Below, piece by piece: positions 24,956 to 38,589 of a DNA stretch of 64,000 nt. The stretch's first letter is position 1. Every line of letters begins with the position of its first letter. The notes beneath the pieces are model-generated. The model ran no database searches. It saw nothing but the letters and a program-made list of their open reading frames with translations, and was not told the DNA's origin. This DNA is from Rotaria socialis. Its lineage: Eukaryota > Rotifera > Eurotatoria > Philodinida > Philodinidae. The position numbers and the translations under genes were made by a program. Location of the stretch: positions 138,180 through 202,179 of the forward strand of contig CAJNYU010000014.1 in the NCBI GenBank assembly GCA_905331475.1, read 5' to 3'.

Positions 24956-25729
24956 TTACTTTAAAAAATTTAGCCTTTGTAAAATATTCGCTCGGTGCCC
25001 AATATCGTCTGGATGCGAATAAACAGATTGTCTGCGTTTTCTACCATAATGGTATGGTTCAATTTTTGTATTTTCGCTTATTGAACCCCTCATATGTGTA
25101 AATGTATTAACAATAGGAAGTTGAGCGATTATACTATCTAATCCATTCGATATTTTATTGAATACTTGTGCACCGTATGTTACAGGATGGTGAGGATAGC
25201 CGTTAATACTTGCTATCATTTTTTGTTGAGTTACTTCATAGAATCTTAATTGTGACCAAAATCCAACATTAGGCTGAGCTATTTGTCGTCTCGATTTCAC
25301 CAGCGAATAAGCCGTTGGTAATGGTAGATGATGATGTTTTATCAGATAAGCTAAAGTAAATGTGATGGAACGTGATCTTCCTTGTCGACAATACAAAAGT
25401 GTACGTCGATTTGACGCTGTATTAACAGCTATACGATCAGCAACAATATCAAAATAGTGCGAAACAGGAAACATTGGAGTATCAATTATAGGATATTTGA
25501 ATGATTCGATACCAGTTTGAGGTGGAAACATAATTTGAGGTAATTCTTGTGCAACATTAATTACACAGCCAATACCATATGAAAATACCTTTGAAAATTC
25601 TCGAACTGTATCTTCAGCAGTAACATAGAGATAGGGAGTGATTTGTGAAATATTATAATCGACTAATATCGGTAGAATATTTGCGCTTGGAGCTACTGAA
25701 GCTGTAAAACTTTTCGAATCTGTAATCAT
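24956..25729 (-). CDS. Atypical dual-specificity phosphatase (DUSP14/18/21/28-like)
   Basis: A single-exon 257-residue cysteine phosphatase expected to dephosphorylate Ser/Thr/Tyr residues. The fold begins near residue 28 (ISQITPYLYVTAEDT) and contains the general-acid loop YPIIDTP (Asp83). The P-loop is LLYCRQGRSRS with nucleophile Cys114 and Arg120. The downstream QPNVGFWSQLRFYE is the hallmark C-terminal helix of the DUSP14/18/21/28 group. The residue before the nucleophile is Tyr113 rather than the nearly invariant His that lowers the cysteine pKa. The tail (about 190-257) is basic (YGRKRRQS). Whether it is fully active is uncertain. No kinase-docking domain is present, so it is an atypical DUSP. 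Confidence 0.9.
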   Translation of the reverse strand: MITDSKSFTASVAPSANILPILVDYNISQITPYLYVTAEDTVREFSKVFSYGIGCVINVAQELPQIMFPPQTGIESFKYPIIDTPMFPVSHYFDIVADRIAVNTASNRRTLLYCRQGRSRSITFTLAYLIKHHHLPLPTAYSLVKSRRQIAQPNVGFWSQLRFYEVTQQKMIASINGYPHHPVTYGAQVFNKISNGLDSIIAQLPIVNTFTHMRGSISENTKIEPYHYGRKRRQSVYSHPDDIGHRANILQRLNFLK

Positions 25730-26237
25730 GTCAAAATTTAGCGTCTACGAAAACACTGTTAATAGTTGAATAAATGTACATTATAGAGGAAAAAAGAGTA
25801 ATTTTGATGACTATGTTTGTTCCGGTTATTTCGATGTGAAGGGCAATTATGAATAAAACGAATGTTTTTACAGGTAAATGTACATTCACGTTGTATGTTT
25901 TTGCTTTTTTCAATCTATTTTAATTATTATCAGTCGCGTTTTCGTTGGGAATTAATGTTTGTGTTATGTTTTGATTTTAAATTGCACACCAGTGTGATTG
26001 ATGTGCCCAATCATCTATTCCGTTTCAACTATTAATTATTAATAAATACGACGTAAATATTCTAAGCATTCACAGTAAAATACAATTATAAAACAAATGA
26101 AAAATATGCAACATACAAATCATTACAGGTTATTTACGTATATTGTAGTTTTCAAATGATCTAAATAAATATTTTTCTATATTTAGACAATATTAATAAA
26201 AAAAAAAGGCACATCAAACGCGTAGTACAAATTCAAG
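25730..26237. other. Short intergenic stretch
   Basis: Promoter of the phosphatase and 3' region of the DKNYY gene, both - strand. Small frames here are not supported. Confidence 0.5.
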
Positions 26238-26594
26238 TCAAATAGAACTAAGATATTCTGCTTTACGACCATAGTAATAAACATTCAATGAATCTTTAGC
26301 ATAGCCGTTTCCCAATGAAACAAATGTTGATGCCATTAACCCAGGCATTTTTTCTCCTTGATAATAAACGTGAAATATATCTTTTGCATAGGCACCAGCA
26401 AGCACTTGAAATGAATCAGGATGTGCTCCATTAATAATATGACCAGCAAAGCAAACGTGAAAAGGATCACGAGCGTAGCCAAAACCAAGGTCTTCAAACG
26501 ATATAGCTGTCATTAAATTAATTCGTTCTCTACGATAATAAACATGAATACCATCATTATCATAACCGGACTCAAACATAGAATGATTAAACAT
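26238..26594 (-). CDS. DKNYY-repeat protein
   Basis: A single-exon 118-residue protein made almost entirely of four short repeats. Each has an aromatic-Asp core followed by VYY or its variant: GYDNDGIHVYYRRERI, GYARDPFHVCFAGHII, AYAKDIFHVYYQGEKM and GYAKDSLNVYYYGRKA. This is the pattern of the DKNYY family, known mostly from bacteria and of unknown biochemical role; the repeats probably form a small beta-rich array. It has no signal peptide, no transmembrane segment and no intron. The ATG at 26594 is the first in frame. A bacterial-type family without introns in an otherwise intron-rich animal locus suggests horizontal acquisition, which is inference. Confidence 0.75.
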   Translation of the reverse strand: MFNHSMFESGYDNDGIHVYYRRERINLMTAISFEDLGFGYARDPFHVCFAGHIINGAHPDSFQVLAGAYAKDIFHVYYQGEKMPGLMASTFVSLGNGYAKDSLNVYYYGRKAEYLSSI

Positions 26595-27535
26595 TTAAAA
26601 ATTATGACTACCTGTCGAATTAATGAGTTAATCAAATGTGAAAAAAAAAGAAAGCCAATAGAAAATATTCATGAATCTTTTTTTCTTTTAGTTCTGTTTT
26701 TATTCTACTGGAAAAAAAACAGTTAATATTGAAACAATAGAAAAAACGACAACAATACATTATAAGCCTATATATTTTAACGGTATGATGGTTTTAATCA
26801 CGACAAGAAACAAATGCAATCGAGCACAGAAACATAGAATTTAGCAATCACAACAGATGAAAAACAAACTGACATATTCCCTTTAGTAAAATGTATGCTT
26901 GAATAATAAAAACATCATTCCAAAAGTATTTTGATGCTTCAAGACATAATTTAGATATGCTGTTTAATGAAATGCAATCTCATTTGGTACCATTGCCACG
27001 AAATGTGTATTAAATAACAAAGATATACAAATAGATTATTTATTTATTTATTTATTTACATTATTTATCTGTCTTTTTTTTTAATTTATGTTTGTCCAAA
27101 ATAGTGACGAAATGTAATGTTTTAAAACGCACCAGAGAGAGAAACAACAAAAACAAACGCTAACGACATAAAAAATAGGCTGTATGATAATGGATATAAT
27201 AGATTTTTTATCCTCTCGTCTAAAATTTTCTGCTTTTTGTATCATTGTCGGACAATAAAACAAAAATAATAATAAAACAAAAACAAAACACTATTATAAT
27301 ATAAATGATAAGTATAACATATACATATAAATACAAATAAATAATACAACAAGTCTTATTCATTTTCATTCGGAATCAATCAATCATAGCTGTACAATCA
27401 CAACTCTTGATAGACAAAATCGGGAAAATAATACTGGCTAAAACTATCTGAATCAATTCTACAGATGAATTGATCTTATGACCGGATCTATTCTTGTTAT
27501 TCTATTTTTAATATTTACTTGTAAAGAAATCTTGA
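26595..27535. other. Intergenic, contains (TTTA)n
   Basis: AT-rich, with a (TTTA)n microsatellite at about 27037-27058. It probably includes the TENT5 3' untranslated region on the right. No gene seen. Confidence 0.5.
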
Positions 27536-29670
27536 CTAGTTATCTTGTTGCGATTGTATTTGTTTCTTTTGTGGTGCATATAAAGATTTCCATTCATCCC
27601 ATTCGTTATGATAAATAACATCAATGGTTATTGAGTTTGGTACAGTTACTTCGGCTGTTGTTGTTTCTCCCATTAAACTGTATATATTATATTCATCATA
27701 TAAACGATAATAATAATCAGTTGCTAATTGGGTTATCAATGTTAACGTTAAATTACGTTCATGTGCCATTAAACAAACTGTACTACGTTCAATAATTAAA
27801 CGTAATTGTAATAGATAACGATATTTAGCTGAATCATCATTAGAAAAATGTGACGATAAGAAAGCTAATAATTTGTATTCTTGTTCATTAATATCAGCAT
27901 AATCAATAAAAAATCGTGAACACATTAATTTTTCAAGTTGCCATGATGCTATACCATTGTCATATGGACGATAACCACGTGTTAGCAAAAGACAATATTT
28001 AAGTAAGCCACCACCGCAAATACGTTCAGGTGATGTTGTTGCAATAAGACGACGATTAAGATGCGTTAAAGCACTTTCAAAACTTCCATAAACACATTCA
28101 ACTGATATTGTCGGTAAATTATATGAAGATAAATATCGATTATTTCTTGATAAGCGATAATCTGCAATAAGAAATAAAATTCAAATACTTTTAATATATA
28201 GAATAAACTTTCGAAAGTACAAAAAAGTTTTATACATATATTTTTTTTTGTTATTGAATAGTTGATAATTAGTTAGTTTTTCTGTTTCTTTTCTTTTGCC
28301 TTTAATACAACCTTTTAAATGCTATTTACTTAGTAATTGATCTTATTTTTGTCCATACTCTTTAGTTTTCATATCCTTCCTGTGGGTTTCGATTAGTTGC
28401 TTTTTTTCCTCCTTTATCATCTGTGTTGGTATACTGATTGGGGTTCTTCCACCCACTCTATTTCGCGCACGCGATCAGAATACAAACGAACAAATAAGCT
28501 ATTCCAGTACATCGACTGATAAGTAGCAAAACAAAAACGAGAAAAACGAAACAGGATCATATCAGTAAAGTACACAGCTGCTGTTCTATTGAGGTTTCTA
28601 TTTCTTATCGCTCTTATATTTTTACTACCAGCTGATGCTTACCATATTGCTGTTTAGAATGATGATGATATTGATAATATTGTGCTTGTTTCTTATTCGT
28701 TGGTTGTTGATATTTAAGTAGTTGTTCATAATGATCGAGTAATGGATCGAGTAAAATTTGAAATGAATCAACACTAAATTGAAATTGTCGTTTCATACGA
28801 TCAACAAATTTCAATTCAATATTCTGTCCATTGACATTACATAGAGACATTAAAGCCCATGAATCATTATTTGATGGGTTAATAACTCGTACTACTTTTT
28901 CTACATATGCTGCTTGAATAATAATAGGTGAAAATGATAATTGAGAAGAACTGGAAGCGTTGGTTGATGATATATGTCGATATAAACATTCACATACAGT
29001 CGTTTTTATTTGTGTCCATACTAATTCTGATGATAGATCACAACGAAATATAAAATCAATGTCCGAATATGAAAATGATTTATCATTTGTTAAAACATAG
29101 GAAGCGGCACCTAATATGAAGAAGGAAAAAGAAAAAAATTCATTAATTTCCTTTTTTTTTGTCTTTTTCAAAACGCATACCTCCATTGAGACGCACATCT
29201 TTAACATCAATATTATTTAAATGAAAAGCTCGTCGTAATTCAATTAAGAAATCTTTTGAAACAATATTTAATGTTGGAAAATTTCCTTGACCATGAATTT
29301 CGATGGGTTCTTCAAGTATCGAACATAATTTATTTACATGACGATTTTGTAATGTTGAATAACTTGTGCGTTTATTATTAGTACTATAAATATGATTAAA
29401 TCCATTATTGATTTTATTGTTCATATTATTTGAATCTGATGTTGGTGATAATTTTGATTCATTCGTTGGTGAATTTCTTTTTGGTTTTCGAATAAAATGT
29501 TGTTGTTGTTGTTGTTGTTGTTGATGTTTTTCATTATGCATTGAAATTGTATCATCACAATTTACAAGTGATGCATAACTTGATGCTGCTGAAAGTGATG
29601 ATAGTGGTGTTTGATCGAGCGATGAAGGCAATGATGATGCCATGGAATAACTATCGTCTGTAGAACTCAT
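27536..29670 (-). CDS. TENT5: TENT5 (FAM46) non-canonical poly(A) polymerase, three exons
   Basis: TENT5 proteins are nucleotidyltransferases that extend poly(A) tails of selected mRNAs in the cytoplasm. Exons on the - strand: 29670-29181, 29110-28643 and 28161-27536; 527 residues. The first about 100 residues are low complexity with a polyglutamine run (positions about 51-58). The core starts at LCSILEEPIEIHGQGNFPTL. The nucleotidyltransferase motif reads LNGGAASYVL with the catalytic DxD in YSDIDFIFRCDL; the family usually has HGSAAS here, so NGG is a conservative variant of the G[GS] motif. IELKFVDRMKRQFQFSVDSF, RLIATTSPERICGGGLLKYC, MCSRFFIDYADI and ERSTVCLMAHERNLTL are diagnostic. The 481-bp second intron is long for this window. 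Which vertebrate paralogue (A-D) it corresponds to cannot be said. Confidence 0.95.
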
Positions 29671-32600
29671 TCGTTTTGTATGAAAACTAATTGTCTGTTG
29701 ATCTACAATAATAACAAAAGTGGTAGAATGAATGTGATAAAATGAAGGAACGGTACTCTAGATGGCCTTCGGGTAATATAGTTGAACGTTGGCGAATAAA
29801 AGAGAAAGATACTAAAAATAAAGAATAGAAAAAGAACCAGCTCGATTAATCTCATCGTTTCTCGTTCTTCATTAGGTTTTTTTCTTTTTTTTTACTGGTA
29901 TGCTCCTATTTTTCTGCATGATACGTCAGTAGTACGCCCACGTTCGTTGTCATTATTTTTCTGAAATAATGATGTTAATAACGGAATGTGAAGAGGAGAA
30001 CAAGAAGAACGAGAGGAACGAGAGGAAAAACGGTCATCAGCAAAAAAATGTTCCTCCTAGTCCTACGTCTCTCCGTCATTTTCTCTATGGTGCTTGAATG
30101 CAAGCCCGAAGAATAAGTCGCTGTCGCCATCATCATCACTCTCGATCACAGTTGTCACTCTGTATTCGCACAAAAGATTTTCCTCCACATATGCGTAGGT
30201 TGGCACAGAGTTGCGCGCACGCATTCAGAAATATTCTCATATGTTCTTTCGGCTGAACGCAAAAGCAAATAATAATAATAATAAAGAAGTAGAAGTTATG
30301 CGTGAATTGGGCAATGAGCAATGAAGCAAGCGCAGGATGCGTAGGTGGACAACATTGACAGAAACATTATCGAGCGAAAATAGGAAAAGAATAATGACCC
30401 TTCCTTTTTTCTATCACTGAGAATTTATGATAGAAGAAAAAATGTGGACATATAGGCGTACTCTACGAATATTAGGGAAAGTCTTTCACGCAAAAAATAA
30501 AACATGTCGATTTGACTTATTCTTGTTCTGTCAATTGAATCGACATATTTTAGAATATGACGTTAGTGTGATGCAATTTATTTATTGTTGCTGATCGGAT
30601 CAAGGCATAAAACGAATCCAAAGATTAGCAATTAGCATCAAGAAATAAATGGAAGAAAGACAAAGATAACAGAGAAAGAAAATAGAAGATAAAAAAAAGA
30701 AAGAAAAGAAGAATATAGAGTAGAGAGCATTCGAGAAAGACAACACTGTATATGTTCTAATCATAGAATCTTAAGAAACGATAGAAAACGCTGATAAGCA
30801 CCACTTGATTGACTTTTCAACATGCATGACGCAATTTAGATACAAGTGCCATAACAAGAAAATCAAGCATACAAGATTGACAATGTCGGGAGTCGGAAAA
30901 ATGTGTGAGGAACGAGAATATTTTAATGCCAAGGACACTTTAATTTCGGACAAAAGAAATTACTCAACGGAAAGAATATAAATATATATATATATTAGAA
31001 CTAGTACCAACTAACCTATTCCAAACAGTTGAGTCAAAAAAGAAAAGAAACGAACAGAACAAAAATTTCTTCGTTTTCTTTAGTAATAAAAGACGTTTCT
31101 TTTCTTTCTTAATCGTTACAGCGTATAGCGGATGACGTAGTCTATAATTGTCTGCTAAGTGAACAAGAAAATACATTTTGAATATCTTCTTTTTTCTATG
31201 GTGATGAGCTTATTTTTTACAACAAGTACTAAGATCAAATTTCCTGTGCATCAGTAATAAAAAACGGAATCTAATAATAGATTTTTCTTGTTGCAGCTCT
31301 GGTAATCTTATCATCTTGACATAAATGAGGGTCACATGATCAAGTTAAAAGGTGAAAGACAGCATTTTTCTTGTCTTGCTAGTTACGCGCATGATACTGG
31401 TTTATTATTCTTATCTTTATGGGGGTTTTGTCACAAGGTGTGCACGACTAGAAAAAAAAAGAAAAACCTAGTAAAAAGCTTTCTAAAACTACAACAAACT
31501 GATAAAAACTGATTTGATCTAATTGATTTTCATATTATTTTATTAGAAGCAACACAGAAGTACATATTACGTACGAGCTTCTAATTTTATATCGGAAATA
31601 AAATTCATCAAGCTTACTTCAGTTTGGAAATCATACTGCTTTGTATTTCTGTGCGTATCTATATACATATAAATACGATGTCGGCGAAAACGAAGAAAGA
31701 ATATTAATATAAAAAGCGAGCGAGAAAAAAATATTCAATGCCACTTTTTCAAAATAGCAAAAAAATACGAGATTATTCTATTTTGTGTTGCTTTTATCGA
31801 TTCGATCTAAGAAATGAAAAGATTATTCATCTGAAATTTGATAAGGGTATTTGAGACACTCTAGCATAGAGCTCCAGATGAGTCTGTCTGAATACGTATT
31901 GATTTTAGAAGTCGGTTAAAAATAATGTTCTAATATTTATATATGTATATACTTATTTGATTTTTCGAACGTGTTAAAAGAAAAAAGTTATCTGTATGTT
32001 ACCTTAATAATACCATGAGCGATTCTTTTTTTTTCTATTTAAAATTACAGTGTTATGACCTTGCTTTATCGAAAAATTGCTGAAGAAATAAAACAAAACA
32101 AGATGTAAAAAGCAACTAAACAAGCGAAAAGTCAATCTCCCATCTGTTCGTGTTCGCATAAATACGCACCAATACATCAACGACGATTATGCTTTGTCAT
32201 CGTCATCATCGACGAAGCTGGGCTAAATCTTTGTCGTCTGTATGCACGTGTGCCTCTTTCTCTTCTTCTTTCTTTATACCGTCGGCTTACTACATATACA
32301 CATAAATTCAACGCGTTTGTCACCGGAAACATTGAAGTGATACGTAATTGAAGGGTAACAGAGCACACCAAAAAATAAAGAGAAAGAAAAGACACAGAAT
32401 TTCACATTATTGAAGTGGGAAAAAAGAAAAAAAAAGAGTAAGTGATGAACAACACACCAAACGGGAATTATTCTAGTAATATTAATCTGATAAAAAAAAG
32501 AAGAAGTAAGAGAAAGGACAATTTTCATAAATGTATGCACGCGTAATATTATGAAGGCATGTCGACTATGGGCTCATTTTTTTTATTGTTATATTTCATT

Positions 32601-35600
32601 GTCAAAAATAATTTAGTACGAATGACGACTCGTCAAGGTGACTTTTTTCTTCGGAGTGGCATCCATACTTAATTGATGGTAATACTTAATAAAATAAGGT
32701 ATTATAAAAAAAAAGGCTGAATAAAACAATAGAATCAAATGTTTCGAGAAATGATCCGACAGCCTGCAGAGAATTAATAAATACTTTTTGTTAAGAGTTT
32801 ACAAAAGAAACATCAGTAAGTAAATGAATTCTATTAAAAAAAAATTGTCATTTTATTCTACATATATATATATATAAATAGATATATGGGAGAATCCTAT
32901 TTTTTTTTATCTATAAGAGTTGTTCTGTGTAATAGCATATGATTGTGGAAATAAAAAAAGGAACTTATTTTTTGAAAAGTCATAAACGTTCTTTTTCGTT
33001 TTACAAGATAGATTATTGGTATAAATATGAAAAAGGAATCAGATCAACATAATCTGTGAAACTACCATAACATTATAAAAGATATAGCAAACTTTGATCA
33101 CTATGAATCAGCTATCTATAAATAATAAATTTCATGGTTCTAAATCTCACACGTGTAATTATTCGCAATCATATTCTTTATTAATAATATTAGATTAAAT
33201 TTATATTCTTAGTTCATATTATTAAAATTACCAAATAGCTCCAATGACATCACATATGAGCATAAGATGAAGTGAAGGAAGTGAGAATTTGATTAAAATA
33301 ACTGTCAAGTCTATTTTTCATTATTAAAAGTATCGCTAAGTGACTGGATACTTGTTGAATATGCAATTAAAATTCAAAATTTTTTTTTGTGAAAAAAGCA
33401 ACAGAACTGAACATCACAATTTAATGCATGGAATTAATAATTATTCTTCCATCAAGCAATCTTGATATATCCAATAAATTTATCGATAAGATATGAGAAA
33501 AAGAGCAAACAGACGAATATTTGCATATATCAATATCGTTTCATATAAAAAATTGAAGTGCGTTTACTTCCTTTGTTTTTGCCTTTGAAATCGTGCACCT
33601 ATATATTGATATTAATTTATTCGTCTAATATTTTTGAAAAAGGTGTATATACAAAAATTATATAATTAATAGCTTCCCTAGCTAAAAACATTTTGTTACG
33701 TCCTACTTTGTCGATGATTTTCGTTTGACATCATATTTATTTTATTCATAGATTTTTGATTATTTAATTAACTATAAATATATAGATATTTGGTTTCATT
33801 TTTAATGCTCTAATTGCATATCATCAATATTCTATGGGAATATCCGCTCTTTAAGAAAGTTTGTTTTTACTAAAGATTTTGCGTGGAGTGCATTCATAGG
33901 GTTTCATATCATGCAAATGGAAACAGAAGTGCTAGTGTTTCATTTATGAATCATGGACTGGTGTTATTTTAAATAAAATATAACAAACAAAAAGTAAATT
34001 TTTATGATATTATTTGGACACATATGCAGCATATATTTACTTGTCTCGGCAAATCCCTTTGGCCATAAAACTCTTATTCGCCAGAGTTGACTAAATAATT
34101 AAAAATAATATTTATGATATTGATATAAGAGCAAACAGTTCTAATAAAGGAAAATAACCGTAAAACTAAGGTGTATCGTTTTAGTTCTTATCGACGGAGT
34201 TTATAGAAAATTTTTCAATAAAATCATAACGATTAAAATAATAACCTATAAAACAACATGATTCTCACCCTATCTAAAAACCCATACAAAGTAGTTGATA
34301 ACATTCACAAATTGTTTCTTCGTATGGCGTAGCTACGAGAAACTTTCCACTCAGATATGAAGAATCATTAATTGTTTTCTTCTTCTTCCTGTCTATTCGG
34401 AAGAGTTCGAGAAAACACGGTATCATTTTACTAATAAACCTTTGTAATAGACACTTTTTATAATTGAAAAACAAACGAATGCTATTAGAATTAATCTAGA
34501 AGACATTTAATGGAGACTTTTTTGGATTTGTGCTCTTTTGACATTTTTCATAAATATAAATGAGCATGCAGTTTTCAGTGTCACGCATTTCTGACATGAT
34601 TGATTTCTCATAATTTCATTGATTGGCATACAAAAAAAATTTTCATAGACGAAAAGTTTTAAAGACTTTTTATACTCTTTAACATTAAATTTATCTAGGC
34701 GAACGCTTATCTTAATTGAAAATCTTATAGTTTATTTATGAAAAATCTATTCGTGTCCTAACGACCTTTCAACCTCGTTGTCAACTGTTAGCAAACCTTA
34801 TTTTTTAAACAATATGATACTCGAGCACACTATGACATTTGCTAGAAAATGTAGCACAAAAAATATCACGAATGATTATTAAATTGAAGTTTGTTAAATA
34901 AAGTCTACCATTGGATACTGCAACGTATCATATATCAATATCTTTAAGCGAGATACTTCTGGAAGAAAAAAAGAGGATTTGTTGAATATGCATATAACTC
35001 CTCCTCAAGTAGTAAAATTATCTGTAAAAGGAATATTCTTTATAATATCGTATTATAATAGATTAGAAAGCTATTGTATTTAGAATTATCTGATCTGAAA
35101 TAGTGACGCAAACGATAGACGTGGATGCACTGGAGAAAAAAACACGAGTAAATATTTATCCTATTCCAGGATGAATTCATTTAGTGGACCGCATCAATCA
35201 TAAGTCTATATACTTGAGAATATACCTTCTGATAAGTCCAATTCATTTTTTTGCTAGAAGGCATGTTTTCTTTGGGATATATACAAAACTAATATTAATA
35301 AGGTTATTCATCATAAATAAAAGTTTACTTATATTACTTCAAAAAAAAAAATAATTACGTCTTATGAAATAGGAAGACTAGTGTGTGTGTGTACAGGAAT
35401 CACATTATAATCTCAAATATATGTTTTCTTAAGTATCATGGACCAGAAGGAAAAAAAGAAAGAAAGTAACACACTTGAAAAAGTCCCATGAAATGCAATG
35501 ACCATATCGATTGTTAATTTTCGTTTCAATGTATTGATGAACTATTTAGTAAGGTCTCTACAGATTTATGAGAACTATTTTCAAATCTCTACAAATTTTG

Positions 35601-36837
35601 AAGATGTCTAGATCATATTTAATACACTCGGTCACCAGCGGATTCACTTGTTCGGCAAAACCGCGATCACCACCTGCTTGCAAAATGCTTTTTCCATTTT
35701 TCTCAGAAGAAATAAAAGTACCTGAATCGCCTCGTAAAGGACTCGAAAACTAATTTTTTAACCATGAATGTTACTCCCTTCGGGGCACTACCGTTCATTC
35801 GCTGGTTGTGACTACGATGATTGGTAGAAATATGAGTCAACTTTGACATTCAACTCGATGTGTAGGCCTGCTAACGATGTCATTAACGATAGTATCATTC
35901 GGCCAAATACTAAGAATTTAAGTTGATCGTGCACGTTGATGAGATCAACAAAAGCCTTAAATAAATATTTTCCATGATTTGTTAAAATCATATCATATGA
36001 TTTTTCTACTAAACTTTCACCTAATTCAATCCATAAACTAAGGTCTCTAATTTTCGAATTGAATTTTCATAGTGAACTATTTTTCATTTAATTGATATGC
36101 ATATAGAATGAATTTTACATCCAAATTTGTCGTTGCTAAGTATTGAATTCATTTTGAGTAAAAGATACATTGAAACAATCTTAATTCGGATTTAGAAAAT
36201 CGATGTGAACGAAATTATTTTAGAATTGTATCAATCTCACCTTGGCACTGTATGAGCTCAACGATTTTATAGCAGTTAATTTTTTAGTTAGAATGTACAA
36301 TATTAATTGCTTTATTTTAGACAATTAGTTATTTATACAATACTGAATTTTGTGAACTAAAAAGAAACATTTTTCAAAGTGTTAATATGAATGGAAATAG
36401 AAAAACAACAAGCACTAGATTTAAATAGAAATAATTCATGGTAGAATCAAGTTCAGCATTTATTAAATATTACATTGAATCTAAAACAAATTAAAATTTC
36501 CTTTTGATAAACTTTTCTATAGTCTTTAATTTTCAAAGAAATCTTGTTTTGCAATATTTTTATGAAGGAAAGTAAACTTCCTTCCTTCTACTATTCATAA
36601 GATACTTTAAATAATAACTTATTTCTTTCTTTCTAGACTTTGTTGGAAAATTCTCACTGGAAAAAGCAATGTCCCGTGCTTTGTTTCTCACGTCAATTGA
36701 ATCAGACATAAGACAAAAAGAAAATATCACGTAGATTTATACCGGCAACTAGCCCATGAACTATGCGAATTAAAATACAAAATTTTATATTTAACATAAA
36801 TTTCAATGAGCCCGAGTTTCAAAAGAAGTTTTCTGCT
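29671..36837. other. 7.2-kb gene-poor stretch
   Basis: No supported gene. The first kilobase is presumably the TENT5 promoter and contains a CRE-like TACGTCA near 29925. Elsewhere the sequence is AT-rich with short purine or pyrimidine runs and (AT)n tracts near 30979 and 32861. At about 35590-35850 (-) broken frames resemble a decayed coding fragment (see separate entry). I see no transposon ends or long inverted repeats. Confidence 0.5.
35568..35900 (-). pseudogene. Possible decayed coding fragment with a GDSG motif
   Basis: On the - strand several adjacent short frames have protein-like composition but are offset from each other. One ends FSSPLRGDSGTFISSEKNGK and continues to a stop near 35572; others upstream read KLVFESFTRR and SLMTSLAGLHIELN. 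GDSG is the serine-protease active-site motif, but a single motif is weak evidence. No start codon, no convincing introns. Treat as a possible degenerate remnant. Confidence 0.25.
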
Positions 36838-38589
36838 TTAACCACAAGTGTTCATTGGCGTTGGCTGGCTCGCTGTTATCGTAGTCAGAGTATTTTGTTG
36901 TTGGTCTCGTTTTATTTTTTCTTGATTGATTAGAACTTGTTGTACATGGTAAGGTAGACCAGGATTTAGTGTTAACATGAACGGTAATATTAGTTTTGGT
37001 GTATCATGTAGATCGACAATAATTTTGATGAAAAGTATATCGTCTCTAACGTAAGGATTGTCATCCTGTTGAATCATGGGTAAAGGAAAGAATTTCGGAA
37101 TGCCACTCGCGATATTAGCATCTGTTTGAGGACGTTGAAAAGAATTCGATTTTACATCAGGACGGAAAGAATCGATAATATGTCGATTATTTCCTGTCTG
37201 ATCAAATAGACAAAAAGTAACTTTGTAGCTGAATGGCCAAGGAAGAAGAGCATCATAATCTCCTTTCATAAGTAGAAAGAATAAAGACATGTGAGTTCTT
37301 CTCGCGTTTCCATCTCCGTGTAAATATAAGCGCGCACGCATCTTGTAACCAGTTGCTGACGAATAAAATACTGGTGAATAAATACTGGGTTGTCTTTCTG
37401 ATTGAGCATCAGCCATTCGTTCTGCTACACGATCAACTCGCCAGGTTAATGTACCATCCGTTGATACATGTTGATTTTCTTCAAGGTTCTGTTTCAATCG
37501 TTCGATATCTTTTTGTATAGAGTCTTGTTTAGGCTGCAAACTAGACATGAATACATTTCTTTCATTCGTTGCTGTTTGGTAATGATTAATTTCTTGAATA
37601 GTTATTTGACTCAGTTCATTTAATTTAACAAAATCACGACTTAATGTAACTGTGTCGTCATTTAATTTTTGAACCTTTTCAGCTAAATCAGATAGCTTTT
37701 CATAAGTTCGTTGTTCAAGTTCATTTGCGACTGAACTTGATTCCATTGATTGATCTTGTTCAGATGTATCTGGAATTTCATATTTACCAATTAAGAATAG
37801 AGCAACCGTTTCTTGATGTTTTGCACTTAATAAATGGGCTGAATAGTCAGTTTTGGGAATCTTCAATTCAAAAAGAAAAATTTTAAAAGAAAAATTTAGT
37901 TTTTGTCTTATACCATCTCTTGACAACAATAAGGGGCTAAAGGGCATGCTTGAAAAAGACTTGGACATGTTTTTGATTTATGATCTTCCAATGCTTGGCT
38001 GGATGAAAATACTTGTCCGCACAGATCGCACGGATAGTGAACGTGACTTTGATCTAGATGCTCCTATTAAAATATAGAATAGTATCTGAAATTATTCTTA
38101 TCATGAAAAACGGTTTGAAACACTGACTTGATAAGCTTTCAATGGTCCTGTCCAAGCGCAGTTCTGATCCATTTTATGACGACAAACAACAGGAAGTATG
38201 TCCAATTCTCTTTTAAATGCACGATCAGGCATTATCTGCAAGCAAAACAATATATACATTTCATCTTAATGATAGTTTATAGGATGAAAAAGAATTCTTA
38301 CTTCAGTTTTATAATACTGCTGTTTGCATTCCTCTACTGGACAAATCATTATGCCATCTATAGCTAATGCTGCACGAGACTCATGACACCCTTTACAAGC
38401 CCTATGGCCACATTCCGTTAGTTGAATAGGTTCTTTGATAATTCGGAAACAATGAATGCATTTCCATTTATCGTTGACGTTTTCACAATTAAGTATAATA
38501 TATCCACATGTTAAGTGTTCGGATATATTACCAGAGGAATTTGAGGGATCGTTTGGCTGGAAAAGTTCGGTTTTTATAGTGGATGTCAT
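36838..38589 (-). CDS. TRAF-type RING/MATH signalling adaptor, four exons
   Basis: A TNF-receptor-associated factor-like adaptor and probable E3 ligase of innate or stress signalling. Exons on the - strand: 38589-38302, 38235-38128, 38063-37914 and 37860-36838; all phase 0, 522 residues. Domains in order: RING at about residues 43-88 (CIHCFRIIKEPIQLTECGHR, then ACKGC and CPVEEC), TRAF-type zinc fingers at about 95-180 (VVCRHKMDQNCAWTGPLKAY, then YPCDLCGQVF and CPLAPYCC), a coiled coil at about 220-320 and a C-terminal MATH domain starting near LTWRVDRVAERM with IYSPVFYSSATGYKMRARLY and GDYDALLPWPF. The domain order matches TRAF2/3/5. An in-frame ATG at 37968 in exon 3 is internal and reads into intron 3; the zinc-finger exons upstream show it is not the start. 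Confidence 0.95.

Noticed and set aside
37915-37968. A start of the TRAF protein at an ATG at 37968
   Set aside because: This ATG is inside exon 3, in phase with it; the downstream frame crosses an intron and the RING and zinc-finger exons upstream join in phase.
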